Shown one piece after another: positions 8,857 through 18,223 of a DNA stretch of 64,000 nt; position 1 is the stretch's first letter; every line of letters starts with the position of its first letter. The translations under genes were made by a program, and so were the position numbers. Below the pieces are notes generated by a model that saw only the letters and a list, made by a program, of their open reading frames with translations, ran no database searches and was not told the origin of the DNA. Source of the stretch: an uncultured Maricaulis sp. (GTDB lineage: Bacteria > Pseudomonadota > Alphaproteobacteria > Caulobacterales > Maricaulaceae); the NCBI RefSeq assembly GCF_947259345.1, contig NZ_CAMYLS010000006.1, positions 28,861-92,860 of the forward strand, read 5' to 3'.

Positions 8857-9869
8857 CGATAGCGTCGGTGATTTACGGGCTCGCCGGGACCAAGTTGAGC
8901 CCGGACGAGAAAGCCTTCTTTCGCGACATCGATCCGTGGGGCTTCATCCTGTTCGCCCGCAATATCGAGGGTATTCGTCAGGTCTCGCGGCTGACGCTGG
9001 AATTGCGAGATTGCGTTGGCCGGGATGTGCCGATCCTGATCGACCAGGAGGGCGGCCGCGTCGCCCGCCTGCGCCCGCCGACCTGGCGTGCAGCGCCAGC
9101 GGCCGAGCGGTTTGCCGATTTGTGGAAGATCGATGAGGAAATGGCGATCGAGGCCACGCGCATCAATCATCGCCTGCTGGCCCACGAATTGCGCACGATC
9201 GGCGTTGATGTCGATTGTGCGCCGGTGGCCGATCTGCGCATTGACGGCGCGGATGACATTATCGGCGACCGGGCTTTCGGACGGACGCCGGAACCGGTCA
9301 TCCATCTGGGGCGTGCGGCCATGGAAGGCCTGATGGCCGGCGGTGTCGCCCCGATTATCAAGCATATCCCCGGTCATGGACGGGCCCTGGCCGACAGTCA
9401 TCTGGAATTGCCGGTCGTTCCGGAAGAGCACGGCCTGCTGTCGGAGACCGATTTCGCGCCCTTCAGGGGCTTGAGCGATGCGCCGATGGCGATGACGGCC
9501 CATATTGTCTATGCCGATATCGATTCCGATCATCCCGCGACCCAGTCCGCCGAGCTGGTCGGCAAGGTCATTCGCGGCGAGATCGGGTTTGACGGCCTCC
9601 TGATGACGGATGATCTGTCAATGAAGGCGCTGACAGGGACGTTCCGCGAACGTGGTGAGCGATCGCTCAAGGCCGGTTGCGACATGCTTTTGCACTGCAA
9701 TGGCCAGATGGGCGAGATGATCGCCGTTGCCGAAGGCACGGCCGCCCTGTCCGGCAAGGCGCTTGAACGCGCGGCAACCGCCGAGAGCGCCCGTGATGTC
9801 ATCGAGGATTTTGACCCGGAAGATGCCGAATCGCGTTTCAATGACTGGCTGGACAGGCTTTCGGCCTGA
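8853..9869 (+). CDS. nagZ: Beta-N-acetylhexosaminidase (GH3)
   Basis: 338 residues, a single-domain GH3 glycosidase of NagZ length. The family motif KHIPGHGRALADSH is present; its final D-S-H carries the His/Asp dyad that acts as general acid/base. The nucleophile Asp is in LLMTDDLSM. It removes GlcNAc from anhydromuropeptides in cytoplasmic cell-wall recycling. Its start overlaps the SPOR gene's stop (ATGA), linking two peptidoglycan functions. Confidence 0.93.
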   Translation: MTIASVIYGLAGTKLSPDEKAFFRDIDPWGFILFARNIEGIRQVSRLTLELRDCVGRDVPILIDQEGGRVARLRPPTWRAAPAAERFADLWKIDEEMAIEATRINHRLLAHELRTIGVDVDCAPVADLRIDGADDIIGDRAFGRTPEPVIHLGRAAMEGLMAGGVAPIIKHIPGHGRALADSHLELPVVPEEHGLLSETDFAPFRGLSDAPMAMTAHIVYADIDSDHPATQSAELVGKVIRGEIGFDGLLMTDDLSMKALTGTFRERGERSLKAGCDMLLHCNGQMGEMIAVAEGTAALSGKALERAATAESARDVIEDFDPEDAESRFNDWLDRLSA

Positions 9870-9932
9870 TCCGGAGACGGTCAGCCGCCTGAAGCGGGAG
9901 CGTTGGAGCGGGAGCCCTGAAGTGGGAGCGTT

Positions 9933-10748
9933 GTGAGCGAGGATTTCGAGGAAGACGTCCGGTTTGAAGCCGCCGAGAACGCCGAGACGGATGCGCTCGT
10001 TGTGGATCTCGACGGATTCGAGGGACCGCTTCACCTCCTGCTCGCCCTGGCCCGCAAGCGCAAGATTGATCTGGCGAAGATCTCGATCCTCGAACTGGCC
10101 GAGCAATATCTGCAATTCATGGAAGCGGCGCGCCAAAAGCGTCTCGACCTCGCCGCTGACTATCTGGTGATGGCGGCCTGGCTGGCCTATCTGAAGTCCA
10201 AACTTCTCCTGCCGAAGCCGCAGAAGGATGAGGAGGAGCAGCCTGCAGAAGCGTTGGCAGCGGCCTTGGCATTCCGGCTGCGGCGTCTCGAAGCCATGCG
10301 CGCCGCCGGCGAAGCGCTGTTCGCCCGGCCACTGCTCGCGGTGGACATCCACGCGCGCGGCATGCCGGAAGGGGTGCGCGCGACGCGCTCAGTGGTCTAT
10401 GAAGCCGACCTGCATGACCTGCTATCGGCCTATGCCAGTCGCCGCGTGAAACAGGCGCGCTCGGTCTATCGCCCGCCGACTCCCAAGGTTTATGGCCTGG
10501 AAACTGCAAGAGACCGCCTTGAGACACTGATGCCGCAAATCAGTGAATGGCGAGAACTGGATAGCCTGCTTCCCGGGGCCGGGGAGTTGGGCGCCAATCC
10601 ACCTCCGATGCGGTCAGTGCGGGCCAGTTCGATGCTGGCCGCGCTTGAAATCACCAAGGAGGGCCATGCACGATTGCGTCAGCGTGAAGCCTATGCGCCG
10701 CTCTTCGTGAGGGCGCAGTCCGGGGAAGAGGGCGCGACCGATGACTGA
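9933..10748 (+). CDS. scpA: Segregation and condensation protein A
   Basis: 271 residues from a GTG at 9933 preceded by GGGAG. ScpA is the kleisin that bridges the SMC ATPase dimer; with ScpB it organises and separates the chromosome. The N-terminal FEGPLHLLLALARKRKIDL is the ScpA hallmark that docks on the SMC neck, and AADYLVMAAWLAYLKSKLLLP is the adjacent conserved helix. The C-terminal winged helix lies in the last ~80 residues. The stop overlaps scpB by eight bases. The leader contains an imperfect direct repeat. Confidence 0.92.
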   Translation: MSEDFEEDVRFEAAENAETDALVVDLDGFEGPLHLLLALARKRKIDLAKISILELAEQYLQFMEAARQKRLDLAADYLVMAAWLAYLKSKLLLPKPQKDEEEQPAEALAAALAFRLRRLEAMRAAGEALFARPLLAVDIHARGMPEGVRATRSVVYEADLHDLLSAYASRRVKQARSVYRPPTPKVYGLETARDRLETLMPQISEWRELDSLLPGAGELGANPPPMRSVRASSMLAALEITKEGHARLRQREAYAPLFVRAQSGEEGATDD

Positions 10749-11550
10749 TGACACAACGACCGATGACAAGACCGACGCGATCTCCAGCGCGATCTCCGCG
10801 CTGCGCGAGCGCGCCTCGCACCAGGGGCCGAGCGTGGCGGCCGACGCCGAAGCGTCCGAAGCGCTGGGCGTCCATCTCGCTGTGAATACCGAACGCCAGA
10901 ATCTGCGCGTGCTGGAAGCCTTGCTCTTTGCCGCTGCGGAGCCGCTGGACGAAGAAACCTTGATCGGGCGACTGCCGCTCGAAGCCAATATCCAGGACCT
11001 GCTCGGCAAGTTGCAGGGGGAATACGCCGAACGCGGCGTGCGCCTCACAGAAGTGGGCGGGCGCTGGCGTTTCGAAACGGCACCCGATCTGGCTGACGTC
11101 CTGGTTGAAGTGAAACAGGAACCGCGCAAACTGTCCCAGGCGGCGCTGGAAACCCTGTCCATCATCGCCTATCACCAGCCCGTGACGCGGGCCGAGATCG
11201 AGGAAATCCGGGGTGTCGCGGTTTCGCGCGGCACGCTGGACCTGTTGTTCGAGCTGCGCTGGGTTCGCCCGCGCGGGCGTCGTCGCACGCCGGGCCGTCC
11301 GGTCACCTACGGTACGACCCAGGCCTTCATGGAATACTTTGCGCTGCAATCGATCGGTGACCTGCCCGGCATGTCCGACCTCAAGGCGGCCGGCTTGCTG
11401 GATGCGCGCCTGCCGCCGGATTTCTCGGTTCCGGATCCGACCCGCAGCGTGGAACCAGACCTGCTGGAAGATCCGCTCAGCGATGAGGAAGCGCACGCCT
11501 TCCATGTCGACTTCATGGACGGGGATGACGAGCCGGACGGTGCGGCATAG
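10741..11550 (+). CDS. scpB: Segregation and condensation protein B
   Basis: 269 residues, with tandem winged-helix domains typical of ScpB: LRVLEALLFAAAEPLDEETL opens the first, and ETLSIIAYHQPVTRAEIEEIRG followed by RTPGRPVTYGTT closes the second. Family members are usually about 190-240 residues; the extra length lies in an acidic N-terminal stretch (about 1-50) and an acidic C-terminal tail. It overlaps scpA by eight bases and would work with it and SMC. Confidence 0.92.
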   Translation: MTDDTTTDDKTDAISSAISALRERASHQGPSVAADAEASEALGVHLAVNTERQNLRVLEALLFAAAEPLDEETLIGRLPLEANIQDLLGKLQGEYAERGVRLTEVGGRWRFETAPDLADVLVEVKQEPRKLSQAALETLSIIAYHQPVTRAEIEEIRGVAVSRGTLDLLFELRWVRPRGRRRTPGRPVTYGTTQAFMEYFALQSIGDLPGMSDLKAAGLLDARLPPDFSVPDPTRSVEPDLLEDPLSDEEAHAFHVDFMDGDDEPDGAA

Positions 11551-11651
11551 CGGCGGGTGTGCGATCAATCGTCCCGCTGCCTGATTGACGGGTTGGACGA
11601 GGCCCGGCAAACGCAGTAGACCCAGTTAACTCGGTTCAGACGGAGGGGCAC

Positions 11652-11876
11652 ATGGCTCCCGGTATGTGGCAAATTCTTCTTGTGGTTCTTCTGGCCGTCC
11701 TGCTGTTCGGCGGCCGCGGGAAGATCGCATCGGTCATGGGTGACTTCGCCAAAGGCATCACCAGCTTCCGCAAGGGACTGAAGGATGATGAGGGCGAGGG
11801 CGACGCGGCTGACAGTGAAACGCCGGCCGGCTCGCTCAACACCGAGACCCGCGAAGACGAAAAAACCGGGAGCTAG
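11652..11876 (+). CDS. tatA: Twin-arginine translocase subunit TatA
   Basis: 74 residues: a single N-terminal membrane helix (about 5-20), a hinge FGGRGKI, and an amphipathic helix with MGDFAKGITSFRKGL, the TatA/E signature. TatA forms the pore-like assembly for folded proteins with RR signal peptides. A strong ribosome binding site (GGAGGGG) precedes the ATG. tatB starts three bases after its stop. Confidence 0.95.
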   Translation: MAPGMWQILLVVLLAVLLFGGRGKIASVMGDFAKGITSFRKGLKDDEGEGDAADSETPAGSLNTETREDEKTGS

Positions 11877-11879
11877 GCG

Positions 11880-12365
11880 ATGAGCCCCGGCATTGGCATG
11901 CCGGAATTGCTGGTAGTCCTGGTCCTCGCGCTTGTCGTGGTCGGGCCGCAGCAATTGCCGGTCATGATGCGCAAGGTCGGTCAGATGATGGCCCAGGCCC
12001 GCGCCATGGCGAAGGATTTCCAGAACAGTTTCGAGGAAATCGGTCGTGAGACCGAGCTGTCCGAACTGCGCCGCGAGATTGAGGCGCTCAAGGACGCGAA
12101 TCCCGTCAATCAGATCCATGGCGAGTTGGACAAGGCCACACGCGGCGCGCAAGACGATGATATCCGCGCCCTCAAGATGAAGCATGTCGAGAAGAGCCAG
12201 GCTGAGGCCGAAGCGGCGAAGGCGGAGAAGCAGGCCGCCCTCGAAAGCAAAACACCGGAAAGCGATGCACAGGCCGACGCCGCTGCGAGCGATGATGCGG
12301 CAGAGACGGCTGAGCGTGCCGAACCCGCACCGGCCAAGCCGGCCGACGAAATCAAGGGACGCTGA
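11880..12365 (+). CDS. tatB: Twin-arginine translocase subunit TatB
   Basis: 161 residues. The short N-terminal helix begins with GIGMPELLVVLVLALVVVGP, the Glu8-containing pattern typical of TatB, then a long amphipathic helix (LPVMMRKVGQMMAQARAMA) and a charged, alanine-rich disordered tail. TatB works with TatC as the receptor for RR signal peptides. It sits between tatA and tatC with near-zero spacing. Confidence 0.94.
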   Translation: MSPGIGMPELLVVLVLALVVVGPQQLPVMMRKVGQMMAQARAMAKDFQNSFEEIGRETELSELRREIEALKDANPVNQIHGELDKATRGAQDDDIRALKMKHVEKSQAEAEAAKAEKQAALESKTPESDAQADAAASDDAAETAERAEPAPAKPADEIKGR

Positions 12366-12370
12366 GCCGA

Positions 12371-13186
12371 ATGGCCGAAATCGAGCATGACGAAGTCGAG
12401 GCGAGCCGCGCTCCATTGGTCGAACACCTGATCGAGCTGCGCTCGCGGCTGGTGCTGATCATGGGCTTTCTCCTGGTCGGCTTCATCGGCTGTTTCCTGG
12501 TTTCAGAGACGCTCTATCAATGGCTGCTTCTGCCCTATCGTGACGCCGCCTCGATTGTGCGCGGCGTGCCCGTTGAAGAGCTGGACCTGACGGCCAATTT
12601 CTTTGCGCCGCTGGAATTCTTCTTTGTCCGGCTGAAACTGTCTTTGGTGGGCGCAATCATCATCACCTTCCCGGTCATTGCCTGGCAGATTTACGGCTTT
12701 GTCGCGCCGGGCCTTTACAAGAATGAGCGCGGCGCCTTCGCGCCTTTCCTGGCCATGTCGCCGATCCTGTTCGGCGCGGGTGTGAGCTTCGTCTATTTCT
12801 TCGTCCTGCCGATGGTGATGCGCTTTTCGCTGGGCCAGGAACAGTCGGCCGAGCTGGTCGGGACACGCATCGAGCTTTTGCTCAACGTCTCCGACTACAT
12901 GAACCTCATCACCACGCTGATGCTGGTCTTTGGCATTTCCTTCCAGATGCCGGTCTTCCTCATGCTGCTGGCCAAGGCCGGCATCCTCAAGGCGAAGACC
13001 CTGCTCAAGGGCTGGCGCTTTGCGGTTGTCGGGATTGCCCTGTTTGCCGCGTTCGCGACACCGCCGGATCCGATTTCCCAGGTTATGCTGGGCGGTGCGC
13101 TGATGCTGCTCTACTTCATCTCGATTGGCGGCATGCATCTGATGCAGTCTTCCAAGGCCGAGGCCGACGAGGCTGAAGAGGACTGA
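12371..13186 (+). CDS. tatC: Twin-arginine translocase subunit TatC
   Basis: 271 residues with six membrane helices. The N-terminal segment [13 protein letters not shown] is the conserved cytoplasmic region that contacts the RR motif, and [15 protein letters not shown] is the conserved first periplasmic loop and helix 2 start. TatC is the signal-peptide receptor of the Tat translocase. It ends in a short acidic tail. A likely client in this window is the RR-signal kelch protein at 38806-39837. Confidence 0.95.
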   Translation: MAEIEHDEVEASRAPLVEHLIELRSRLVLIMGFLLVGFIGCFLVSETLYQWLLLPYRDAASIVRGVPVEELDLTANFFAPLEFFFVRLKLSLVGAIIITFPVIAWQIYGFVAPGLYKNERGAFAPFLAMSPILFGAGVSFVYFFVLPMVMRFSLGQEQSAELVGTRIELLLNVSDYMNLITTLMLVFGISFQMPVFLMLLAKAGILKAKTLLKGWRFAVVGIALFAAFATPPDPISQVMLGGALMLLYFISIGGMHLMQSSKAEADEAEED

Positions 13187-13256
13187 TCCGGTTTACGGCG
13201 CGCGCGGGCAGGGCTATAGCCCGGCCTCGTTATTTCATTCCAACCGGATCAGACCC

Positions 13257-14534
13257 ATGCATGACATCAAGCTCATCCGCGACAATCCCGACGCATTCGA
13301 CGCTGGCCTCGCCAAGCGTGGCCTGACGCCGCAATCCGCGACCCTGATCGAGCTTGATGCCTCCCGCCGCGATGCGCTGGGCAAGCAACAGGACGCCGAG
13401 ACCGAGCGCAATGCGCTGTCCAAGCAGATCGGCAAGGCCAAGGCGAGCGGCGACGAAGCCGAGTTCAACCGTTTGCGTAGCGAGGTCGACCGTCTCAAAT
13501 CCGTGCTGGAAGAGGCCGGTCAGCAGGCGCGCCATTTCGACGAAGCCTTGAACCAGCATCTCGCCGCCCTGCCGAACCTGCCTTATGACGACGTGCCGCA
13601 GGGCGCCGACGAGGCAGACAATGAGGAAATGCGTCGCTGGGGCGATCCCCGGGCCATGGACTTCAAGCCGCGCGACCATGTCGACTTGGGTGAAGGTCTC
13701 GGCCAGATGGACTTCAAGGCCGCCGCTGAGATCTCCGGGTCGCGATTTGTGGCGCTGCGCGGCGGTTTGGCCCGCATGGAACGTGCGCTGGCGCAGTTCA
13801 TGCTCGATCTGCACACCACCGAGCACGGCTATGAAGAAGTCAGCCCGCCCTACATGGTGCGCGACGAAGCCATGTTCGGGACCGGTCAACTGCCGAAATT
13901 CACGGAAGACTCGTTCCGCACGACCGATGGTCGCTGGCTGATCCCCACTTCAGAAGTGCCGCTGACCAATCTGGCGCGCGAGACCATCCATCCCGAGAGC
14001 GATCTGCCCATGCGCATGACAGCCTACACGCCCTGTTTCCGTTCGGAAGCCGGCTCGGCCGGTCGCGATACGCGTGGCATGATCCGCCTGCATCAATTCC
14101 AGAAGGTCGAGATGGTGTCGATCGTCACGCCGGACGAAAGCGATGCCGAGCTGGAACGCATGACCGGTTGCGCCGAAAAGGTCCTGCAGCTGCTCGAGCT
14201 TCCCTACCGGGTCATGAAACTGTGCACCGGCGATATGGGCTTTGCCGCCCGCCGTACCTATGACCTTGAAGTCTGGATGCCGAGCCAGGATTGCTATCGC
14301 GAAATCTCGTCCTGCTCGACCTGTGGCGACTTCCAGGCGCGTCGCATGGATGCCCGCTACCGCAAGGATGGCGAGAAGCGTCCGGCCTTCCTGCACACGC
14401 TGAACGGATCCGGCGTCGCCGTCGGCCGCGCCCTCGTGGCCGTCCTGGAAAATCACCAGAACGCCGACGGTTCGATCACTATTCCCGCGGCCCTGCGTCC
14501 CTATATGGGTGGGTTGGAGACAATATCAGCCTGA
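13257..14534 (+). CDS. serS: Seryl-tRNA synthetase
   Basis: 425 residues, the normal length. An N-terminal coiled-coil arm (about 28-105) binds the long variable arm of tRNA-Ser. The class II catalytic core shows motif 2 [16 protein letters not shown] and motif 3 [17 protein letters not shown]. It charges tRNA with serine in the cytoplasm. It is followed by a hairpin terminator at 14582-14609. Confidence 0.96.
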   Translation: MHDIKLIRDNPDAFDAGLAKRGLTPQSATLIELDASRRDALGKQQDAETERNALSKQIGKAKASGDEAEFNRLRSEVDRLKSVLEEAGQQARHFDEALNQHLAALPNLPYDDVPQGADEADNEEMRRWGDPRAMDFKPRDHVDLGEGLGQMDFKAAAEISGSRFVALRGGLARMERALAQFMLDLHTTEHGYEEVSPPYMVRDEAMFGTGQLPKFTEDSFRTTDGRWLIPTSEVPLTNLARETIHPESDLPMRMTAYTPCFRSEAGSAGRDTRGMIRLHQFQKVEMVSIVTPDESDAELERMTGCAEKVLQLLELPYRVMKLCTGDMGFAARRTYDLEVWMPSQDCYREISSCSTCGDFQARRMDARYRKDGEKRPAFLHTLNGSGVAVGRALVAVLENHQNADGSITIPAALRPYMGGLETISA

Positions 14535-14581
14535 CCTGTTTGGCTCGCTATTCCCTGTTTTTGCGAGATTGGTCGTAGGCT

Positions 14582-14609
14582 CAGGCGGCCCTCCACAAGG
14601 GGCCGCCTG
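14582..14609 (+). terminator. Rho-independent-like hairpin after serS
   Basis: CAGGCGGCCC (14582-14591) pairs with GGGCCGCCTG (14600-14609) to give a perfect 10-bp GC stem with an 8-base loop, 47 bases after the serS stop. No long T-run follows, so it may act as a terminator without a strong U-tract or as a 3'-end stabiliser. Confidence 0.6.
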
Positions 14610-14710
14610 ATGCTTGTCCGGCATGATTTTGACCGCGTCCGGGGACTGGCGGTCGGCACAAATTGCTTTAGAAGCAGGCGCTGGCGAACACAGCAAGCGA
14701 CCGGTTGATC

Positions 14711-15505
14711 ATGATCCCAGACAATCCCCGCATCCTCCTTACCAATGATGACGGTATCCGCGCCCACGGGCTCAAAGTGCTGGAGAAGATTGCGCGCCAG
14801 CTGTCGGACGATGTGTGGATCGTGGCGCCCGCCGAGGAGCAGTCCGGGGCCGGACGTTCTCTGTCGCTGCATGCGCCCTTGCGGGTCCGCCATTTCGACG
14901 AGCGCCGCATGGCGGTGTCCGGAACGCCGACCGATTGCGTACTGATGGGCATTCAGGACCTCATCCCCGGCAAACAGCCTGACCTCGTCCTCTCGGGCGT
15001 CAATCGTGGCCAGAACATCGCCGAGGATGTGACCTTCTCCGGCACGGTCGCCGGTGCCATGCAGGGCATGCAGCTGGGGGTGCCGTCGGTCGCGCTGTCC
15101 CAGGCCTATGGTTTCGGAAAGGATGATCCGATCCAGTGGGAGACGGCGGAAATGTATGGCGCGCCCATCCTGCGCCGCCTGTTTGATCTGAAATGGCCCG
15201 AGGATGTGTTGATCAACATCAATTTCCCGGACCGCAAGCCGGATGAAGTCGAGGAAGTCGAAGTCACGCGCCAGGGGCGTCGCGACCAGCATATCCTGCA
15301 TGCCGAGCACCGCACGGATCCGCGCGGCATGGATTATTACTGGCTCGCCTTCAAGGGTCTGTTGTCCAATCCGCCGGACGGGGTCGATCTGCGGGCGATC
15401 TATGACGGCAAGATTTCCGTTACGCCGCTGCACATGGACCTCACCCATGGCGAGACGCTGGGCAATCTGAAAAGCATGCTCGGCGGCGTCCCGCCCAAAT
15501 CCTGA
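14711..15505 (+). CDS. surE: 5'/3'-nucleotidase SurE
   Basis: 264 residues from the ATG at 14711; a TTG six bases upstream is possible. [14 protein letters not shown] near the N-terminus provides the two metal-binding aspartates, and [13 protein letters not shown] and [14 protein letters not shown] give the remaining conserved metal and phosphate residues. SurE dephosphorylates nucleoside monophosphates and is linked to stationary-phase survival. It is upstream of pcm, as in many proteobacteria. Confidence 0.94.
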   Translation: MIPDNPRILLTNDDGIRAHGLKVLEKIARQLSDDVWIVAPAEEQSGAGRSLSLHAPLRVRHFDERRMAVSGTPTDCVLMGIQDLIPGKQPDLVLSGVNRGQNIAEDVTFSGTVAGAMQGMQLGVPSVALSQAYGFGKDDPIQWETAEMYGAPILRRLFDLKWPEDVLININFPDRKPDEVEEVEVTRQGRRDQHILHAEHRTDPRGMDYYWLAFKGLLSNPPDGVDLRAIYDGKISVTPLHMDLTHGETLGNLKSMLGGVPPKS

Positions 15506-15549
15506 TCCCGCCCTGGCCGCGGACTGACGCGTGAAGAAGGTTGCCTCGC

Positions 15550-16191
15550 ATGCAAATGCCTGATCCCCGCATGATCCAGCTCGTGATGAGCCTGCGTGGT
15601 GGCGGTGTGACCGATGCCAAGGTCATGGGTGCGCTCGAACGCACGCCGCGCCATCTTTTCGTGCCGCAACGCTTTGGCGACCAGGCCTATGATGACCGGG
15701 CCCTGCCGATCGATTGCGGCCAGACCATCTCGCAGCCGCTGATCGTCGCCTTGATGACCCAGGCGCTGAAGCTGGATGATCGTTGCAAAGTGCTCGAGAT
15801 CGGCACCGGCTCCGGTTATCAGGCGGCTGTCCTGGCGCGGCTGGCGCGACGGGTCTATTCGGTGGAGCGTTATCGCACCTTGTCGCGTGAAGCCGAGGCC
15901 CGCTTCGAAGCCATGCGTCTGACCAATATCGTGACCCGCATCGGTGATGGCTCGGTCGGTTGGCCGGAGCAGGCCCCCTTTGACCGCATCATCCTGACGG
16001 CCTCGGCCCCGACCCGGCCCGACGCCATTCTCGAACAGCTCAAGGATGGCGGTATCGCCGTCGCGCCGGTGGACCGTGAGACCCGTCAGGTCCTGGTGCG
16101 CTATGTGCGTGAGGGCGACAGTATCACCGAAACCGACATCATGGATGTTCGGTTTGTTCCGTTGGTGAAGGGCGAGGCGCGGGCACTCTAG
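15550..16191 (+). CDS. pcm: Protein-L-isoaspartate O-methyltransferase
   Basis: 213 residues from the ATG at 15550, chosen because GAAGAAGG lies nine bases before it; a TTG at 15541 is the alternative. It repairs isoaspartyl residues in aged proteins using SAM. The SAM-binding motif VLEIGTGSGYQAAVLARL and the post-I acidic residue in VYSVERY are present, and DRIILTASAP is the conserved catalytic-loop region. It forms a surE-pcm pair. Confidence 0.94.
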   Translation: MQMPDPRMIQLVMSLRGGGVTDAKVMGALERTPRHLFVPQRFGDQAYDDRALPIDCGQTISQPLIVALMTQALKLDDRCKVLEIGTGSGYQAAVLARLARRVYSVERYRTLSREAEARFEAMRLTNIVTRIGDGSVGWPEQAPFDRIILTASAPTRPDAILEQLKDGGIAVAPVDRETRQVLVRYVREGDSITETDIMDVRFVPLVKGEARAL

Positions 16192-16226
16192 CAGATGTTC
16201 AAGCCGGAATGTGCTAAGGTGACGGT

Positions 16227-16616
16227 ATGGGGATAACGTATATTGATCCGGGCGAGGATGGGCTGGCCTGCGTCACCTTGACCGGCTTGGCGACGCGCAC
16301 CGAACATGCAGTGGCCGAAGAGCGGGCGCGTGAAGATGTGCGCGCGGGGCGCCTCCGGGCGATCCTCATTGATGCCAGTGAAGCCGAGTTGCCACCCAAT
16401 CCAAGTATATCGCGGGAGATCTGGGAAGATTTTCTTGGCGTGCTGGACGCACGCCCTTTCGCCTATATCCCGCCGCAGGGGCATGACAGCCCCGAACGCC
16501 AGGCCATGATCTCGGCGCTGCTTGCGGAGTGGGGCAGCTGTTTTCGCGTGGTCGGCTCCGAGTCCGAGGGGCGGGCCTGGTGTCTCGCCAAACTGGCTAT
16601 GCTCAAAGGGGAATAG
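16227..16616 (+). CDS. Hypothetical protein between pcm and nlpD
   Basis: 129 residues, soluble, mixed alpha/beta, starting MGITYIDPGEDGLACVTL with AAGG about eight bases before the ATG. The central part (RLRAILIDASEAELPPNPSI) has a strand-turn-helix flow like a STAS/SpoIIAA-like fold, which is only a visual impression. Two tryptophans and three cysteines occur in the C-terminal half. No known family is recognised. Codon use matches the neighbours. Confidence 0.7.
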   Translation: MGITYIDPGEDGLACVTLTGLATRTEHAVAEERAREDVRAGRLRAILIDASEAELPPNPSISREIWEDFLGVLDARPFAYIPPQGHDSPERQAMISALLAEWGSCFRVVGSESEGRAWCLAKLAMLKGE

Positions 16617-16739
16617 CGGCCGGTCCGGGCGGTTACATTAAAAATGCCCCGCATTCGGGAAGCGTCGCCATGGATAACCGCCGGTTAAACCTTCTCTGGC
16701 TTGATGGCCCGGCTATTCCTGTCGGAGGTCGAGCCCGAA

Positions 16740-17672
16740 ATGCGTCGAATGTCCCTGATCTGCCTCGTTGCGGTGGTGAGTGCGAGCCTTGCGGCTTGCG
16801 CGTCCAATCCGCGTGAGCCGGCGCGGGTCGACTATCGCAGTTTCGGCAGCGGATCGTCCTCAGCCACGACGTCATCGCCGTCCTCGCCGCGCCGTGCCAG
16901 CATGAATTGCGGATCCGGCTATACCGTGCGCACCAATGATACGCTGTCGGAAATCGCCGAGCGGTGTGGCGTCAGCATGGCGGACCTGGCCAGCACGAAT
17001 GGTCTCAGTGCGCCTTATACGCTGCGCGTCGGCCAGACGATCTCGATGCCGCGCCCGCCGGTCCATGTGGTTCAGCGTGGCGAAAACCTCTACCGGATCG
17101 GCTTGCGCTATGGTGTGCCCTTCCAGCAGCTTGCCAACCATAACGGGATCCGGGCCCCATATGAGATCGAGGTGGGTCAACAGATCAACCTGCCGGCTGG
17201 GACCCGGATCGCCAGCACCACATCCGGTGGTTCTTCGCGCGCGTCGACGACCGCGTCTAACCGGGATCGTTATACGCCGCCGCCGGCCGAGGCGGGTGCC
17301 CCGCGCTTTGACTGGCCAATCCGAGGTCAGGTCTTGTCCAGCTTCGGACGCCGTCCCAATGGCGAGCGTAATGACGGCATCAATATCGAAGCGCCGTCCG
17401 GGGCGGAGGTGCGGGCTGCCGCACCGGGCCAGGTCGTCTATGCCGGCAGCGAACTCGCTGGCTATGGGCAGCTTGTCCTGATCCGCCACTCCGGCGGTTA
17501 TGTGACTGCCTATGCTCATAATTCGCGTCTTCTTGTGCGCGAGGGCGACCAGATATCCCGCGGCCAGATCATCGCCCAGGCCGGAGCGACCGGGACGGTG
17601 GATCGTCCCCAGGTGCATTTCGAGATCCGTTCGGGTGTGAACCCGGTCGATCCGATGTCCTATCTCAACTAG
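16740..17672 (+). CDS. nlpD: NlpD-like lipoprotein: two LysM domains plus degenerate LytM (M23) domain
   Basis: 310 residues from the ATG at 16740 (CGGAGG 11 bases upstream). The lipobox SLAAC places the lipidated Cys at residue 20. Two LysM repeats follow (about 55-100, with YTVRTNDTLSEIAERCG, and 105-150, with VVQRGENLYRIGLRYG), then a LytM domain (about 190-310). The first metal motif, normally H-x-x-x-D, reads NDGINIE, so zinc ligands are lost although VHFEIR is kept. As in E. coli NlpD this predicts an amidase activator in cell separation, not an active peptidase. Confidence 0.9.
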   Translation: MRRMSLICLVAVVSASLAACASNPREPARVDYRSFGSGSSSATTSSPSSPRRASMNCGSGYTVRTNDTLSEIAERCGVSMADLASTNGLSAPYTLRVGQTISMPRPPVHVVQRGENLYRIGLRYGVPFQQLANHNGIRAPYEIEVGQQINLPAGTRIASTTSGGSSRASTTASNRDRYTPPPAEAGAPRFDWPIRGQVLSSFGRRPNGERNDGINIEAPSGAEVRAAAPGQVVYAGSELAGYGQLVLIRHSGGYVTAYAHNSRLLVREGDQISRGQIIAQAGATGTVDRPQVHFEIRSGVNPVDPMSYLN

Positions 17673-17690
17673 GGTCCGGACAAGCCTGCC

Positions 17691-17706
17691 TGTGGCGAAA
17701 GCCACA
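17691..17706 (+). terminator. Small GNRA-capped hairpin after nlpD
   Basis: TGTGGC and GCCACA form a perfect 6-bp stem closed by a GAAA tetraloop, 18 bases after the nlpD stop. It is a stable element that could end or trim the nlpD transcript before yajC. The stem is short and lacks a T-run. Confidence 0.35.
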
Positions 17707-17843
17707 CAATCGTACCGCTTTCCAACAGCCGACCCTTGTTGCAACCAAGGCCGGTCCCGATATAGTCCCGCGCATTCGAATTTCCGGGCGTTCACGCAGT
17801 TTGGTTGCGTCACACGCCCACAAGCCGCGGAGCGCGCTACCTC

Positions 17844-18173
17844 ATGGAACAGTTTCTGTCATCTCCCATTCCCATGCTTGTTCTCATGGGCCTGGTTTTC
17901 TACTTCCTGCTCATTCGTCCACAGCAAAAGCGGATGAAGGAGCACAAGGCCCTGATCGAGGGCCTGAAGCGTGGTGATGAAGTCATCACCCAGGGCGGCA
18001 TGATCGGCAAGATTTCCAAGGTCGCTGATGAAGAAGTGACCCTGGATGTCGGCGAGGGCGTGAAGGTCCGGATCGTCCGCTCCACGATCGCTGATGTGAA
18101 GGGGCGTCCTGCTCCCAAGCCGGCCAATGATGCCAAGAAAGACGACAAGAAGGATGACAAGGAAATCGGTTGA
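17844..18173 (+). CDS. yajC: Preprotein translocase subunit YajC
   Basis: 109 residues from the ATG at 17844; an upstream in-frame TTG gives a non-conserved extension. One membrane helix at about 8-24 (MLVLMGLVFYFLLIRPQQKR) is followed by a small soluble domain with GDEVITQGGMIGKI, the YajC signature. The tail is a lysine/aspartate repeat. YajC associates with SecDF and the SecYEG channel. It starts the yajC-secD-secF operon. Confidence 0.94.
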   Translation: MEQFLSSPIPMLVLMGLVFYFLLIRPQQKRMKEHKALIEGLKRGDEVITQGGMIGKISKVADEEVTLDVGEGVKVRIVRSTIADVKGRPAPKPANDAKKDDKKDDKEIG

Positions 18174-18223
18174 ACCGATTGACTTGCATTATTGATCGTC
18201 CCTGACCAAGAGGCCGCGCTGTC

